Shown here piece after piece: positions 34,991 to 43,893 of a DNA stretch of 64,000 bases. Position 1 is the stretch's first letter. Each line of letters opens with the position of its first letter. Source of the DNA: an uncultured Neomegalonema sp. (GTDB lineage: Bacteria; Pseudomonadota; Alphaproteobacteria; Rhodobacterales; Rhodobacteraceae); contig CALLLP010000017.1 in assembly GCA_938008165.1 (NCBI GenBank), positions 1 through 64,000 of the forward strand, given 5' to 3'. The translations under genes and the position numbers were made by a program. The notes below the pieces were generated by a model. It was not told the origin of the DNA. It did no database searches and saw nothing but the letters and a program-made list of their open reading frames with translations.

Positions 34991-35064
34991 CCGCGCTTTT
35001 GATCCGTGTAGAGCAATGAATGCCGAGCATCGACATTCTGTGCTAGGATAAAGGTGAAAGATTA

Positions 35065-35078
35065 AATCCTATAGGATT
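35065..35078. promoter_or_regulatory. Perfect 14-bp palindrome just upstream of the YejA-like gene
   Basis: AATCCTATAGGATT is fully self-complementary, ends 7 bases before the TTG start codon and includes the only Shine-Dalgarno-like AGGA. It could be an operator or a promoter -10 region; with no loop it is unlikely to be an RNA hairpin. Confidence 0.45.
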
Positions 35079-35085
35079 CAAAAGA

Positions 35086-36915
35086 TTGAAAAATTTTCTT
35101 CATCTTGCCTTTCTTCTGCCTTTCTTCATCACCGCGCCGATGCAAAGCCGCGCGGAACCCGTTCATGCTCTTGCACTTTATGGTGATCCTGCCCTGCCAA
35201 AAGGGTTCGATTCTCTTCCGTATGCCGATTCAAATGCCCCACAAGGAGGGCGAATCACCTATGGAAAGCGAGGGCGATTCGATTCGCTCAACCCGTTCAT
35301 CGTAAAGGGACGTGCCCCTTGGGCCATAAGAACGCATGTATTTGAGTCGCTTATGGCGCGAAGCTGGGATGAGCCGTTCACCCTCTATGCTTTGCTCGCC
35401 GAGAGTGTGGAGATCGCCGAAGACCGCCAATCGGTCTCCTTCACCCTCCACCCGGACGCGGCTTTCTCCAACGGGCGACCTGTCACGCCGGATGATGTCA
35501 TCTTCTCGATGGAAATCCTGCGCGACAAAGGCCGCCCTAATTTCAACGCCTATTACGCGCGGGTCGCAGAGGCCAAGGCCGATGGTGAGCGGGTCGTCAC
35601 CTTCACGTTCTTTGAACCGGAACGCGAATTGCCGCTCTTGCTTGGCTTGATGCCGATCCATCCGCGCTTTGATTGGGAAAATCGCGATTTCGACGAGACA
35701 ACCTTGCAAAAGCCGATTGCGAGCGGTCCCTATCGTATCGAGTCGGTCGCGCCGGGAGACCGGATCACTTTTCGCAAGCGGCCCGATTACTGGGGTAAGG
35801 ATCTGCCGGTTAACCGGGGTCTGCATAATATCGATGAAGTGACCTATCTCTATTTTCGCGACGAGAATGCCTTGTGGGAAGCGTTCAAGGCCGGGCTTGT
35901 CGATCTGCGCCAAGAGGGCGACGCCGTACGCTGGCTTAACGAATACGACTTCCCCGCCGCGCAAAAAGGCGATGTTGTGCGGGATGCGTTACCCCATGGC
36001 CGCGCGACGGGGATGGAGGGATTCGTCTTCAACACCCGAAACCCGCTTTTCGCCGATCGCCGGGTTCGTGAGGCGTTGCTGCATGTCTTTGATTTTGAAT
36101 GGACGAATGCGGCCCTCAATCAAGGGGCTTACGAGCGCATCCAGACCTATTACGGCAACTCCGCATTTGGCGCGACCGGCCCCGCCACAGACGGGGAACG
36201 CCGGTTGTTGATGCCCTATGCCAAACACCTGCCCAAAGGGACGCTGGAGGGTGACTTCGCCCTGCCCGTTTCGAAAGGTGATGGCCGCAACCGGAACAAT
36301 CGACGAATTGCCATAGGCCTGCTTCGCGAGGCCGGGTGGCGCATCTCGAACGGGGTTCTGAAAAACGCGCAAGGGATGCGCTTCGCCTTCGAAATCCTGC
36401 TGCGCGCTTCCGGCAACGATGAGAAAGTCGCCGCCAGCTTTTCCCGTGCCCTCGAAAGCCTTGGGATCGATGTGACGCTGCGCATGGTCGAGGGGGCACA
36501 ATACCAGTCGCGGCTGACCACCTACGATTTCGATATGGTTCTTCAGCGCTGGTGGCTGTCCCTCTCGCCCGGTGCGGAGCAGGATTTCTATTTCGGCTCC
36601 AAAGGCGTCACCGAGAAAGGGACGCGCAATTATATGGGAGCGAACAATCCGGCGATCGACGCGATGATCGATCTTTTGGCCTCCGCACCGGACAGGGAAA
36701 CCTACACCGCCGCCATCAGGGCGCTCGACCGGATATTGAGCGCCGAACGATATGTGATTCCACTCTGGTACGATGCAAAAGAACGGATCGCATGGTGGAA
36801 GCCATTAAACAAACCGGCGCTCACGCCTCTCTACGGCTATCGTCCCGAAATATGGTGGGCGGTCGAAGGGGATGACGTGAAATCCTCTTCAAGTGGAAAA
36901 AGCCCCATAAAATGA
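35086..36915 (+). CDS. ABC transporter substrate-binding protein, family 5 (YejA-like)
   Basis: A periplasmic solute-binding protein of about 609 residues, probably for oligopeptides; YejA homologues import microcin C-type peptides. Signal peptide: 'NFLHLAFLLPFFITAPMQSRA'-like stretch at 2-23 in pieces. SBP_bac_5 blocks are 'YGKRGRFDSLNPFIVKG', 'FTLHPDAAFSNGRPVTPDDV' and 'YFGSKG'. The start is a TTG; no in-frame ATG exists upstream before a TAG at 35044, and the internal ATG would remove the signal peptide. No permease or ATPase genes are adjacent, so it must work with a transporter encoded elsewhere. Confidence 0.88.
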   Translation: MKNFLHLAFLLPFFITAPMQSRAEPVHALALYGDPALPKGFDSLPYADSNAPQGGRITYGKRGRFDSLNPFIVKGRAPWAIRTHVFESLMARSWDEPFTLYALLAESVEIAEDRQSVSFTLHPDAAFSNGRPVTPDDVIFSMEILRDKGRPNFNAYYARVAEAKADGERVVTFTFFEPERELPLLLGLMPIHPRFDWENRDFDETTLQKPIASGPYRIESVAPGDRITFRKRPDYWGKDLPVNRGLHNIDEVTYLYFRDENALWEAFKAGLVDLRQEGDAVRWLNEYDFPAAQKGDVVRDALPHGRATGMEGFVFNTRNPLFADRRVREALLHVFDFEWTNAALNQGAYERIQTYYGNSAFGATGPATDGERRLLMPYAKHLPKGTLEGDFALPVSKGDGRNRNNRRIAIGLLREAGWRISNGVLKNAQGMRFAFEILLRASGNDEKVAASFSRALESLGIDVTLRMVEGAQYQSRLTTYDFDMVLQRWWLSLSPGAEQDFYFGSKGVTEKGTRNYMGANNPAIDAMIDLLASAPDRETYTAAIRALDRILSAERYVIPLWYDAKERIAWWKPLNKPALTPLYGYRPEIWWAVEGDDVKSSSSGKSPIK

Positions 36916-37312
36916 AAGCCGGTACTATCGCATCTCGATCAACTGCATACGCGCCCTATTGCGGGTGAAAGGTTGCAGTTACGGTTAATTTTGAATTTAT
37001 CAAAAATTTGTCGACATTGGCCTTACGCAGTAATTTTTTATTAACCGTAAGACGCCAGATTGGTTTCCAGCGATAAGTGGTCCCCCCAAACACACTGTAT
37101 CGCGCGTCGCGAGGGAGCTTTTCTGTCCCGAAGCCCCAAACCTCGCGGCACATAGGAAAGCCCGTGCTCCCCCCAGCACGGGTTTTCCGATTCCCAGTGT
37201 CGTGACAATCGTGCATATCGCCGAGACAGCGCTGAATCTGTCGGCTGCATGCTCTACCCCGCCCCCACAGGGCGCGGAGCAGGGAAGATGATGCAAACTC
37301 GCAGGGGCGGGG
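36916..37312. other. 397-base non-coding stretch with several inverted repeats
   Basis: Between the convergent binding-protein gene and grxD. It holds an 11-bp inverted repeat (36979-36989 with 37040-37050, TTACGGTTAAT type), a stem at 37108-37114/37141-37147 with a nested GGGA/TCCC, a terminator hairpin at 37161-37186, and a 10-bp stem 37256-37265/37304-37313 that reaches into the grxD stop codon. No convincing coding frame is present. It may be a 3' UTR or encode a small RNA on the plus strand. Confidence 0.5.
37161..37186 (+). terminator. Terminator hairpin (rightward)
   Basis: A perfect 8-bp stem CCCGTGCT/AGCACGGG around a C6 loop, followed by TTTT. It is 246 bases past the stop of the upstream binding-protein gene, so it ends either a long 3' UTR or a separate small transcript. 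Minus-strand use is weaker (TTT only). Confidence 0.65.
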
Positions 37313-37681
37313 TCAGCCGTTGGATTCGCGGATTTTCTTGGCTGCTTCGACGTTAAACGCCACGCCTTTTTCGGCGAGCATCGTATCCAGTTCGCCCGAC
37401 ATCGTCATCTCGGTGACGATGTCGCATCCCCCCACAAATTCGCCTTTGACATAGAGCTGCGGCGTGGTGGGCCAATTGGTGAAATCCTTGATCCCCTGAC
37501 GCATCTCGTCGCTTTCGAGGATATCCACGTCCTGAAACTCGACATCCATATAGTTGAGGATCGACGCGACGCGGCTGGAAAAACCGCATTGGGGAAAGGT
37601 CTTGTTGCCCTTCATGAAAAGCACGACATCATTGCTGTCGACGGTTTGCTTGATTTCGGCCTGAGCGGCGGTGGTGTCCAT
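37313..37681 (-). CDS. grxD: Monothiol glutaredoxin, CGFS type
   Basis: A 122-residue Grx4-type glutaredoxin that carries a glutathione-ligated 2Fe-2S cluster and serves iron-sulfur trafficking. The active site is 'QCGFSSRV' (Cys32); glutathione contacts are 'WPTTPQLYVKGEFVGGCDI' in part. It follows bolA by 36 bases, the standard partner arrangement, in the purL-bolA-grxD transcript. Confidence 0.95.
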   Translation of the reverse strand: MDTTAAQAEIKQTVDSNDVVLFMKGNKTFPQCGFSSRVASILNYMDVEFQDVDILESDEMRQGIKDFTNWPTTPQLYVKGEFVGGCDIVTEMTMSGELDTMLAEKGVAFNVEAAKKIRESNG

Positions 37682-37717
37682 GGAATCGGTTCCTTGATGG
37701 AGAGTTCTTGAAAGGGG

Positions 37718-37960
37718 TTATTCGGGCACGCCGGTCTGGAGCGCGAGGGCGTGCAACTCACCGGCGGCGCCGTCCATCTTGCCCTTGAGCGCCGCATAGA
37801 CGGCCTGATGCTGCTGCACCCGATTCTTGCCCGCAAAGGAAGCATCGAGAACGGTGGCGGCGTAATGGTTTCCATCCCCCGCCAGATCACGAATCTCGAC
37901 GGTCGCATCGGGGAAGGTCTCGCGGATCAGCGATTCGATCGCGGCGGCTTCCATGGGCAT
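37718..37960 (-). CDS. bolA: BolA family protein
   Basis: An 80-residue BolA/IbaG-like protein; BolA pairs with CGFS glutaredoxins to coordinate Fe-S clusters. Recognisable are the N-terminal 'IESLIRETFPDATVEIRDL', 'GNHYAATVLDASFAGKNRVQQHQAVYAAL' in part, and the invariant His in the latter segment. It lies between purL (35 bases upstream) and grxD. Confidence 0.93.
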   Translation of the reverse strand: MPMEAAAIESLIRETFPDATVEIRDLAGDGNHYAATVLDASFAGKNRVQQHQAVYAALKGKMDGAAGELHALALQTGVPE

Positions 37961-37995
37961 GGGCAGTTCTCCGAATGGTGTGTGTTGAGATAGAA

Positions 37996-40212
37996 TTAGG
38001 GGTTCGGCTGCGCCGGTGCAATGCCGGGCGCAGTGTCACCCATATACTCAGGGAACCATCCCTCATGGGCCGTGCGCAGTTTGGTCAGCGGCAGGGTTGT
38101 CGAGGCGATGACCACATCCTCGCCTCCCGTCTCACCGATCCACACAGCGGGCACGCCTGCCGCCTCGGCCACGGCAAAGAGTTGCTCGACCGACTCGCTG
38201 AGCACTGTAATCAGGTAGCGGCCCTGATCCTCGCCGAAGAATGTCGCATCGTCGCGCCCACCGGGGGACCGCACGGTACAGCCGATATTCCCCGCCAGTG
38301 CCATTTCCGCCAATGCCACAGCGATGCCGCCATCGCCGACATCATGGGCTGCCGTCAGGGCGCCTTCCTCGGCGAGTTGCTGGACCAATTCGCCCGCTGC
38401 CCGTTCGGCGCGCAGATCGACAGGGGGCGGGGCGCCCGCCTCCTGCCCGTGGATTTCGCGCAGATAGAGCGAACGGCCCAGCCATCCCTCCATGCGCCCC
38501 AGCATTAGGATTGCCTCGCCACCCGATTTGAAGCCCATGGTCAGCATCGTATCGAGATCGTCGAGCAGACCAACGCCGCCGATGGTGGGTGTGGGCAAGA
38601 TCGCCTGACCCTCCGTCTCGTTATAGAGACTGACATTCCCGCTGACGATAGGCATGTCGAGCGCCAAGCAGGCCGCGCCGATACCCTCGATACACCCGAC
38701 GAGCTGGCCCATGATTTCGGGTTTTTCAGGATTACCGAAGTTCAGGTTATCCGTCGCTGCAAGCGGCGTGGCGCCCACGGCACAGAGATTGCGATAAGCC
38801 TCGGCCACCGCCTGTTTACCGCCCTCGACCGGATCGGCGACGCAATAGCGGGGCGTCACATCCGCCGTCATCGCCAGGCCCTTTCCGGTGCCATGCACGC
38901 GCACGACCGCCGCGTCCCCGCCGGGGCGCTGCACGGTATCGGCCATGACCATATGATCGTATTGCTCCCACACCCATCGGCGCGAGGCGAGATCGGGCGA
39001 TGCCATCAGGCGCAATAACGCCTCATCCAGCGGCACCTCCGGCACATCGTTCAATGGTGCGGGTGCCGGGGTCGGCACCCATGGGCGATCGTATTCCGGG
39101 GCTTCACCCGACAACGCTTTGAGCGGCAGATCGGCCTTTGTCTCACCATTGAGTCGAACGATGAAGCGGTCTTCGGCGATGGTCTCACCGACCACCGCAA
39201 AATCCAGATCCCATTTGTCAAAGATCGCGCGGGCCTCGTCTTCCTTTTCAGGCAGCAGGACCATGAGCATCCGTTCCTGAGATTCGGACAGCATCATCTC
39301 ATAAGCGCTCATCCGGGCTTCGCGGGTGGGCACCTTGTCGAGATCGAGGATCACGCCCAGATTGCCCTTGTCGCCCATTTCGACCGCCGAACAGGTCAGA
39401 CCCGCGGCCCCCATATCCTGAATCGAGATGACAGCGCCCGACGCCATCAGCTCCAGCGTTGCCTCCAACAGACGCTTTTCGGTAAAGGGATCACCAACCT
39501 GTACCGTGGGGCGCTTTTCCTCGGCATCTGCGCCAAACTCATCAGAGGCCATGGTCGCCCCGCCCACGCCATCGCGCCCGGTCTTTGCTCCCAGATAGAC
39601 GATGGGCATCCCCACACCCGAAGCGGCGGAATAGAAAATCGAATCCGCCCGCGCGAGGCCCACGGCCATCGCATTGACCAAGGGATTGCCGTTATAGGCG
39701 GCGTGAAACTCGACCTCGCCCCCCACGGTCGGCACGCCGAAACAATTGCCGTAACCGCCGATCCCCGCGACAACGCCGCGCACAATGCTGCGCGTCTTAG
39801 GGTGGCTCGGATCGCCGAAGCGCAGGGCGTTCAGCGCCGCAACGGGCCGCGCGCCCATGGTAAAGACATCGCGCAAAATGCCCCCCACGCCCGTCGCCGC
39901 GCCCTGATAGGGCTCGATAAAGCTGGGGTGATTGTGGCTTTCCATCTTGAAGATGCACGCCTCACCATCCCCGATATCGATCACTCCTGCATTCTCACCA
40001 GGACCGCAAATCACCTGCGGCCCGTTGGTCGGCAAGGTGCGCAACCACCGTTTCGAGGACTTGTAGGAGCAATGCTCGTTCCACATGGCCGAGAAAATAC
40101 CCAATTCGGTAAAGGACGGCTCGCGCCCCAGCAGATCGAGAATCCGCTGATACTCGTCAGGCTTAAGACCATGTTCGGCGATCAGGTCTTCGGTAATGGC
40201 TGGCTCGGACAT
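37996..40212 (-). CDS. purL: Phosphoribosylformylglycinamidine synthase subunit PurL (small type)
   Basis: PurL (738 aa) converts FGAR to FGAM using ATP and ammonia from glutamine in purine synthesis. The length identifies the three-subunit form that needs PurS and PurQ, neither of which is in the window. Visible: '[17 protein letters not shown]', '[24 protein letters not shown]' in pieces, and the mirror half with '[13 protein letters not shown]' and '[18 protein letters not shown]'. It heads the purL-bolA-grxD cluster. PurB, another purine enzyme, is at 55.7 kb. Confidence 0.96.
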   Translation of the reverse strand: MSEPAITEDLIAEHGLKPDEYQRILDLLGREPSFTELGIFSAMWNEHCSYKSSKRWLRTLPTNGPQVICGPGENAGVIDIGDGEACIFKMESHNHPSFIEPYQGAATGVGGILRDVFTMGARPVAALNALRFGDPSHPKTRSIVRGVVAGIGGYGNCFGVPTVGGEVEFHAAYNGNPLVNAMAVGLARADSIFYSAASGVGMPIVYLGAKTGRDGVGGATMASDEFGADAEEKRPTVQVGDPFTEKRLLEATLELMASGAVISIQDMGAAGLTCSAVEMGDKGNLGVILDLDKVPTREARMSAYEMMLSESQERMLMVLLPEKEDEARAIFDKWDLDFAVVGETIAEDRFIVRLNGETKADLPLKALSGEAPEYDRPWVPTPAPAPLNDVPEVPLDEALLRLMASPDLASRRWVWEQYDHMVMADTVQRPGGDAAVVRVHGTGKGLAMTADVTPRYCVADPVEGGKQAVAEAYRNLCAVGATPLAATDNLNFGNPEKPEIMGQLVGCIEGIGAACLALDMPIVSGNVSLYNETEGQAILPTPTIGGVGLLDDLDTMLTMGFKSGGEAILMLGRMEGWLGRSLYLREIHGQEAGAPPPVDLRAERAAGELVQQLAEEGALTAAHDVGDGGIAVALAEMALAGNIGCTVRSPGGRDDATFFGEDQGRYLITVLSESVEQLFAVAEAAGVPAVWIGETGGEDVVIASTTLPLTKLRTAHEGWFPEYMGDTAPGIAPAQPNP

Positions 40213-40379
40213 GCGCGTTCCCCGATTGCGATGGTCCTGCGGCTTTTAACGGGGGCAGACGCGAAGCGAAAGGCGGTTTCGGCATTCACGGATCAACGAA
40301 CCATCAAGGCGCGCGTTAATCACAGGGCCACGGCGCAAGGGGACGACGACAAAGACGCGCGCCCCGTGAAGATACCGCA

Positions 40380-40766
40380 TCAACTCAAAGGCGCGCCGGT
40401 GCAATCAAAGGCCCCGTCGGTAATCGACTCAAACTCGACCCGAAACCCATCCGAAGACACGGCATAATACGCATCTTCATCGGTTCTAAACACCCGCCAG
40501 CATGACGGCGCTTCGTACTGGAAGCACAGGTAATCGGCTATGGAGCGCCAGACACCCTCCATACATTGCCCGTTTGTACTGCGCCAGATCACCCGGCGGT
40601 TCGGATGATAAGCCTCGGACCCATAAGGCTCGCCTTCATAGGTGAAAGACGCTGTGCGTCCGTCCATCAGATCGAGAAACGCCTCTGTATCGAGCTGAAC
40701 ATCCTCGCCCCGCGCCGGGGCCGCCATCACGATCAGTGCAAGAAGGCTAGCTGTTGCGGCGCGCAT
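40380..40766 (-). CDS. Small secreted hypothetical protein (paralogue B)
   Basis: A 128-residue protein with a Sec signal ('LLALIVMAAPARGE'). The mature part has four Cys, in 'GQCMEGVW', 'YLCFQYEAPSCW' and 'FDCTG', and a pattern 'RRVIWR..G.C..G.W....LCF.Y...CW.V' shared with the neighbour at 40733-41176. Two disulfides are plausible. The family is not one I can name. Its start overlaps the end of the neighbour by 34 bases, showing a coupled tandem duplication. Downstream 167 bases to purL hold nothing evident. Confidence 0.7.
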   Translation of the reverse strand: MRAATASLLALIVMAAPARGEDVQLDTEAFLDLMDGRTASFTYEGEPYGSEAYHPNRRVIWRSTNGQCMEGVWRSIADYLCFQYEAPSCWRVFRTDEDAYYAVSSDGFRVEFESITDGAFDCTGAPLS

Positions 40767-41176
40767 CCGATCGGCTCCTCGGAAATCCGGTTGATATAGA
40801 CAGAAGGACCGCTTCCCGGCTTTCCATCCAGTTCAAGCGGAGAGTGGCGATACCCATCGGCATTCTCAATGACATTCCAGCATCCATAGCGCAATGCACC
40901 GTAATAATAGCACAGCGTCTCCTCCCGCGCGACCCAGATGCCATGCATGCAGGTTCCCTCAGGCAAGCGCCATGTCACCCGGCCATCGCTGAAATGCTGT
41001 TCCGCCCCGCGCGATTCGCCCAGCAAGGTATAGTGAAACGTCTTTCCGGCGGTGAAAGAGCGGATTTCCTGCTCACCCATGATGCGTTCAGGGGTGCCCG
41101 CGCCGTCCCCGGACATCGCCGCCGTCGTAATCGCTCCGATTATTGTAGCAAAACTCAGAAAAAGTCGCCGGATCAT
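40733..41176 (-). CDS. Small secreted hypothetical protein (paralogue A)
   Basis: About 147 residues from the ATG at 41176 (the frame extends to 41275 but only this start gives the signal peptide 'MIRRLFLSFATIIGAITTAA'). The core 'GRVTWRLPEGTCMHGIW' and 'LCYYYGALRYGCWNV' aligns with the next gene. The later 'IGCAPQQ' offers a fourth Cys. Family unknown. First gene of the pair, divergent from the GST gene with 142 bases between starts. Confidence 0.7.
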   Translation of the reverse strand: MIRRLFLSFATIIGAITTAAMSGDGAGTPERIMGEQEIRSFTAGKTFHYTLLGESRGAEQHFSDGRVTWRLPEGTCMHGIWVAREETLCYYYGALRYGCWNVIENADGYRHSPLELDGKPGSGPSVYINRISEEPIGCAPQQLAFLH

Positions 41177-41318
41177 GCCATGCTCCCCGTCTTGTCCTTT
41201 TCCTATGCTGACCGGAATGCTGACATGGGCCTTGTCGCTTGTCACGTTTGAAGGGCATGGCACCCGTGTAAACACGTGCTATGTCACGTATTATTGAAAT
41301 CTGACAGGAGAGACCGTC

Positions 41319-41927
41319 ATGAAACTCGTCTGGAGCGCCGCTTCGCCCTTCGCCCGTAAAGTCATGATTGTCGCGCATGAGCTGGGCCTTGCCGACCGGA
41401 TCGAGATGATCGACGGCACGGGCACCCCCATCGCTCCAGCGGATACTGCCCGCATAAACAACCCCTTGTCCAAGCTGCCCAGCCTCGTGCGGGAGGAAGG
41501 CCCCGCGATTTATGACAGCGCCGTAATCTGCCAGTATCTGACCAGCCTCGCGCCCGGCCAGACCCTCTTGCCCGAAGCGGGCGAGGCGCGGTGGTCCGTC
41601 CTGACGCTGGAATCACTTGCGGATGGCATCTGCGATGCGGCGATTCTGGTGCGTTACGAGATGGCCTTGCGCGATGCATCCACGCAATCCCAAGCGTGGA
41701 TGGACAGCCAGATGGCCAAGGTGGACGGTGCCCTCGATGCGCTGGAAGCCTCCGCCGAGACCCTTGGCGATACGTTCACACTGGGCCATGCGGGAATCGG
41801 CTGTTCGCTCGGATATCTCGATTTCCGGTTTACGGATAAAGAGTGGCGTGCAGGGCGTCCGGCGCTGGCCGCATGGTACGAAATCTTCCTGTCGCGCCCA
41901 TCGGCGGCGGCGACCGCACCGGCGTAA
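41319..41927 (+). CDS. Glutathione S-transferase family protein
   Basis: A 202-residue GST with an N-terminal thioredoxin-like domain starting 'MKLVWSAASPFARKVMIVAHELGL' in part (Ser in the usual catalytic place) and 'KLPSLVREEGPAIYDSAVICQYL', the conserved glutathione-binding Pro/Glu-Ser-type segment. The C-terminal helical domain follows. Substrate unknown. GGAGAG precedes the ATG. First gene of a short rightward cluster with an 86-aa protein and arfB. Confidence 0.88.
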   Translation: MKLVWSAASPFARKVMIVAHELGLADRIEMIDGTGTPIAPADTARINNPLSKLPSLVREEGPAIYDSAVICQYLTSLAPGQTLLPEAGEARWSVLTLESLADGICDAAILVRYEMALRDASTQSQAWMDSQMAKVDGALDALEASAETLGDTFTLGHAGIGCSLGYLDFRFTDKEWRAGRPALAAWYEIFLSRPSAAATAPA

Positions 41928-41972
41928 AGTAAACCATCGCCGCATAGACGACCCCCAATGGAGGATTGGACC

Positions 41973-42233
41973 ATGACCGATCGGACGAGCGATGCCGCCG
42001 ACCGCACGGCACAGCACCTGAAGGCCGCGATCCGCACTATCGATGCGGCCTTTGGCGAGGGCCATGCCGCGGCAAACCCGTCGCTCGTGGCGGCATTCCT
42101 GCAATCGGCATCGCTGGAGACGGCTATTCTGTCAGGGGAATCGGTGGCTGCGATGCTCGACGCCCGTGCGGAGCGGTCGGTCGGGCAGGTCTGCGCCGCG
42201 ATGGAAAGCCTGCGCCCCCGCCTGTTCGGATAG
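41973..42233 (+). CDS. Small hypothetical protein upstream of arfB
   Basis: An 86-residue, Ala-rich, mostly helical soluble protein; no family recognised. The ATG at 41973 has an excellent GGAGGA 8 bases upstream, better than the in-frame ATG at 41958. It ends 4 bases before the arfB start, so co-translation with ArfB is likely. A role in ribosome rescue is only a guess from position. Confidence 0.65.
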   Translation: MTDRTSDAADRTAQHLKAAIRTIDAAFGEGHAAANPSLVAAFLQSASLETAILSGESVAAMLDARAERSVGQVCAAMESLRPRLFG

Positions 42234-42237
42234 GCCG

Positions 42238-42657
42238 ATGATCCGGGTCTCGCCCCATATCAGTCTCGATGAAAACGAGATCGAGGAGCGGTTCGTCCGC
42301 GCCTCCGGTCCGGGTGGGCAGAATGTCAACAAAGTATCGAGCGCGGTTCATCTGCGCTTCGATGCCGAAGGATCGCCAAACCTGCCCGCAGCGGTCAAAC
42401 GGCGGTTGCGCCGGGTTGCGGGCAGTCGAATGACCATCGAGGGCGAAATCGTCATCCATGCCGACCGCTACCGCACCCAGACCCGCAACCGCGAAGACGC
42501 ACTCGACCGCCTGATCGATATGATCCGCGAGGCCGAACACGTGCCTAAACGCCGCATTCCAACGCGCCCCACGCTCGGCTCCAAAAAGCGGCGACTGGAG
42601 GGTAAAGCCCGGCGCGGCGCGATCAAATCCGCGCGCCAGAAGCCTCCGACTGACTGA
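42238..42657 (+). CDS. arfB: Alternative ribosome-rescue factor ArfB (peptidyl-tRNA hydrolase)
   Basis: ArfB (139 aa) frees ribosomes stalled without a stop codon by hydrolysing peptidyl-tRNA. The catalytic GGQ is at 26-28 in 'RASGPGGQNVNKVSSAV', and the lysine/arginine-rich C-terminal tail that probes the empty mRNA channel is present ('SKKRRLEGKARRGAIKSARQ'). Start chosen at ATG 42238, where homology begins; the frame is open further upstream but inside the preceding gene. Confidence 0.93.
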   Translation: MIRVSPHISLDENEIEERFVRASGPGGQNVNKVSSAVHLRFDAEGSPNLPAAVKRRLRRVAGSRMTIEGEIVIHADRYRTQTRNREDALDRLIDMIREAEHVPKRRIPTRPTLGSKKRRLEGKARRGAIKSARQKPPTD

Positions 42658-42690
42658 CCCAAAACCCGTCAAATCAGCGCGAAAATCACC

Positions 42691-43641
42691 CTATCGTATC
42701 AATCCATAGGCGCGATAGAAACGCGCCGCCGCGCGGTGATATTGCAAAGCCCCCTCGATATGCGAAGACGGCACCGGCCCTAATACCTTTTGCTGCTGTC
42801 GAAAGGATCGCCTGTCGCTTAAAATCGCTGTCAGCACAGCCTCTACGTATTGATCCGGCACCGATGAGATGGTGACGAGCGTTGCGTCGGTTGCCACGGT
42901 CGGCACGGGTGCCCGAACGAAGGGATAGAGACCGGGTGGCACCGCGATGGGCCGATAATCGGGGTTGTTTCGGGTAATCGCGGCGACTTCGGTAACACTG
43001 AGCGCAACGATCTTGATGGGGCATGTCCTGCCCATCCGCGACAAAGAGATGGAGGGATGCCCCGTCATCATCACAACCGCATCAAGCCTGCCGGAGCACA
43101 ACGCATCCGCGCTTGTCCCATCCCGCTGCACGACCAGCGAAGACAAGTCATCGATGCTCAATCCCAAGGCATTCCACAGGGACATAAACGTCCAATGCGC
43201 ACCCGAAACGATGGTGCCCGCCGCAATGCGCCGCCCTCTCAGATCGACGAAACGGCCAATATCGCTATCCGCCCGCACCACGACCGTCAGGGTTTGCGGA
43301 TAAACGGAGGCAACGGAGCGCAGCGCGCTGTAATTGCCGGGTATCCCCGCAATGCCCCGCCGCGCAGCGCGCTGCACATCCGCCTGAATAATCGCAAAAT
43401 TCACATCGCCAAGCGACAGCGCATAAAGATTATCAATCGATCCGCCGGTCGGTCTTACCGCGCATCCATAGGGAGAGTTTTGATTGACTATCCGGCAAAT
43501 TGCGCCCCCGACCGAGTAATAATTCCCGCCCCGTTCGCCAGCTCCGATCGTCACAGGAAGTGCGGTTTGCGCCTGCGCAGAAACGACGAACAACAGTGTT
43601 ATCGCGCAGAAAAGTCGCAAAAAACGCATCATTTGCCCCAT
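42691..43641 (-). CDS. TAXI-family TRAP solute-binding protein
   Basis: A 316-residue periplasmic binding protein with a signal peptide ('LFCAITLLFVVSAQAQ') and TAXI-family blocks 'IGAGERGGNYYSVGGAICRIVN' in part, 'GGSIDNLYALSLGDVNFAIIQAD' in part and 'GTIVSGAHWT'. The ligand may be glutamate-like or another acid. No TRAP membrane subunits lie nearby, so it is an orphan. It is convergent with arfB and divergent from the DUF2147 gene. Confidence 0.85.
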   Translation of the reverse strand: MGQMMRFLRLFCAITLLFVVSAQAQTALPVTIGAGERGGNYYSVGGAICRIVNQNSPYGCAVRPTGGSIDNLYALSLGDVNFAIIQADVQRAARRGIAGIPGNYSALRSVASVYPQTLTVVVRADSDIGRFVDLRGRRIAAGTIVSGAHWTFMSLWNALGLSIDDLSSLVVQRDGTSADALCSGRLDAVVMMTGHPSISLSRMGRTCPIKIVALSVTEVAAITRNNPDYRPIAVPPGLYPFVRAPVPTVATDATLVTISSVPDQYVEAVLTAILSDRRSFRQQQKVLGPVPSSHIEGALQYHRAAARFYRAYGLIR

Positions 43642-43893
43642 ATAGCATCACCGGCGTTAATCATGCGCAGTCGATTCATCCGTGTCCAGAATAAACTGTA
43701 CAATGTTCTGGAATTCTAGCCTGAATTGAAGCTCCGGCAAATCAAACCTCGCCCATAGCGCGCAAAAGACGCCGGTTTGGCGAAATTTTTGGGGTGATGA
43801 GGCCAAAAAGGCTTTCCTAACGGTATCTTTACAAGATCATCCGTTCAGGAAACGGTGCGACATCTTTGCAAATGAGCCACCGGAGAATCCGCT

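Noticed and set aside
34777-35016. 79-residue leftward frame upstream of the CBS gene
   Set aside because: It runs through the strong terminator hairpin, lacks a ribosome site and has no domain.
36956-37216. 86-residue leftward frame in the grxD/binding-protein gap
   Set aside because: Unusual composition, no ribosome site, and the region is full of inverted repeats.
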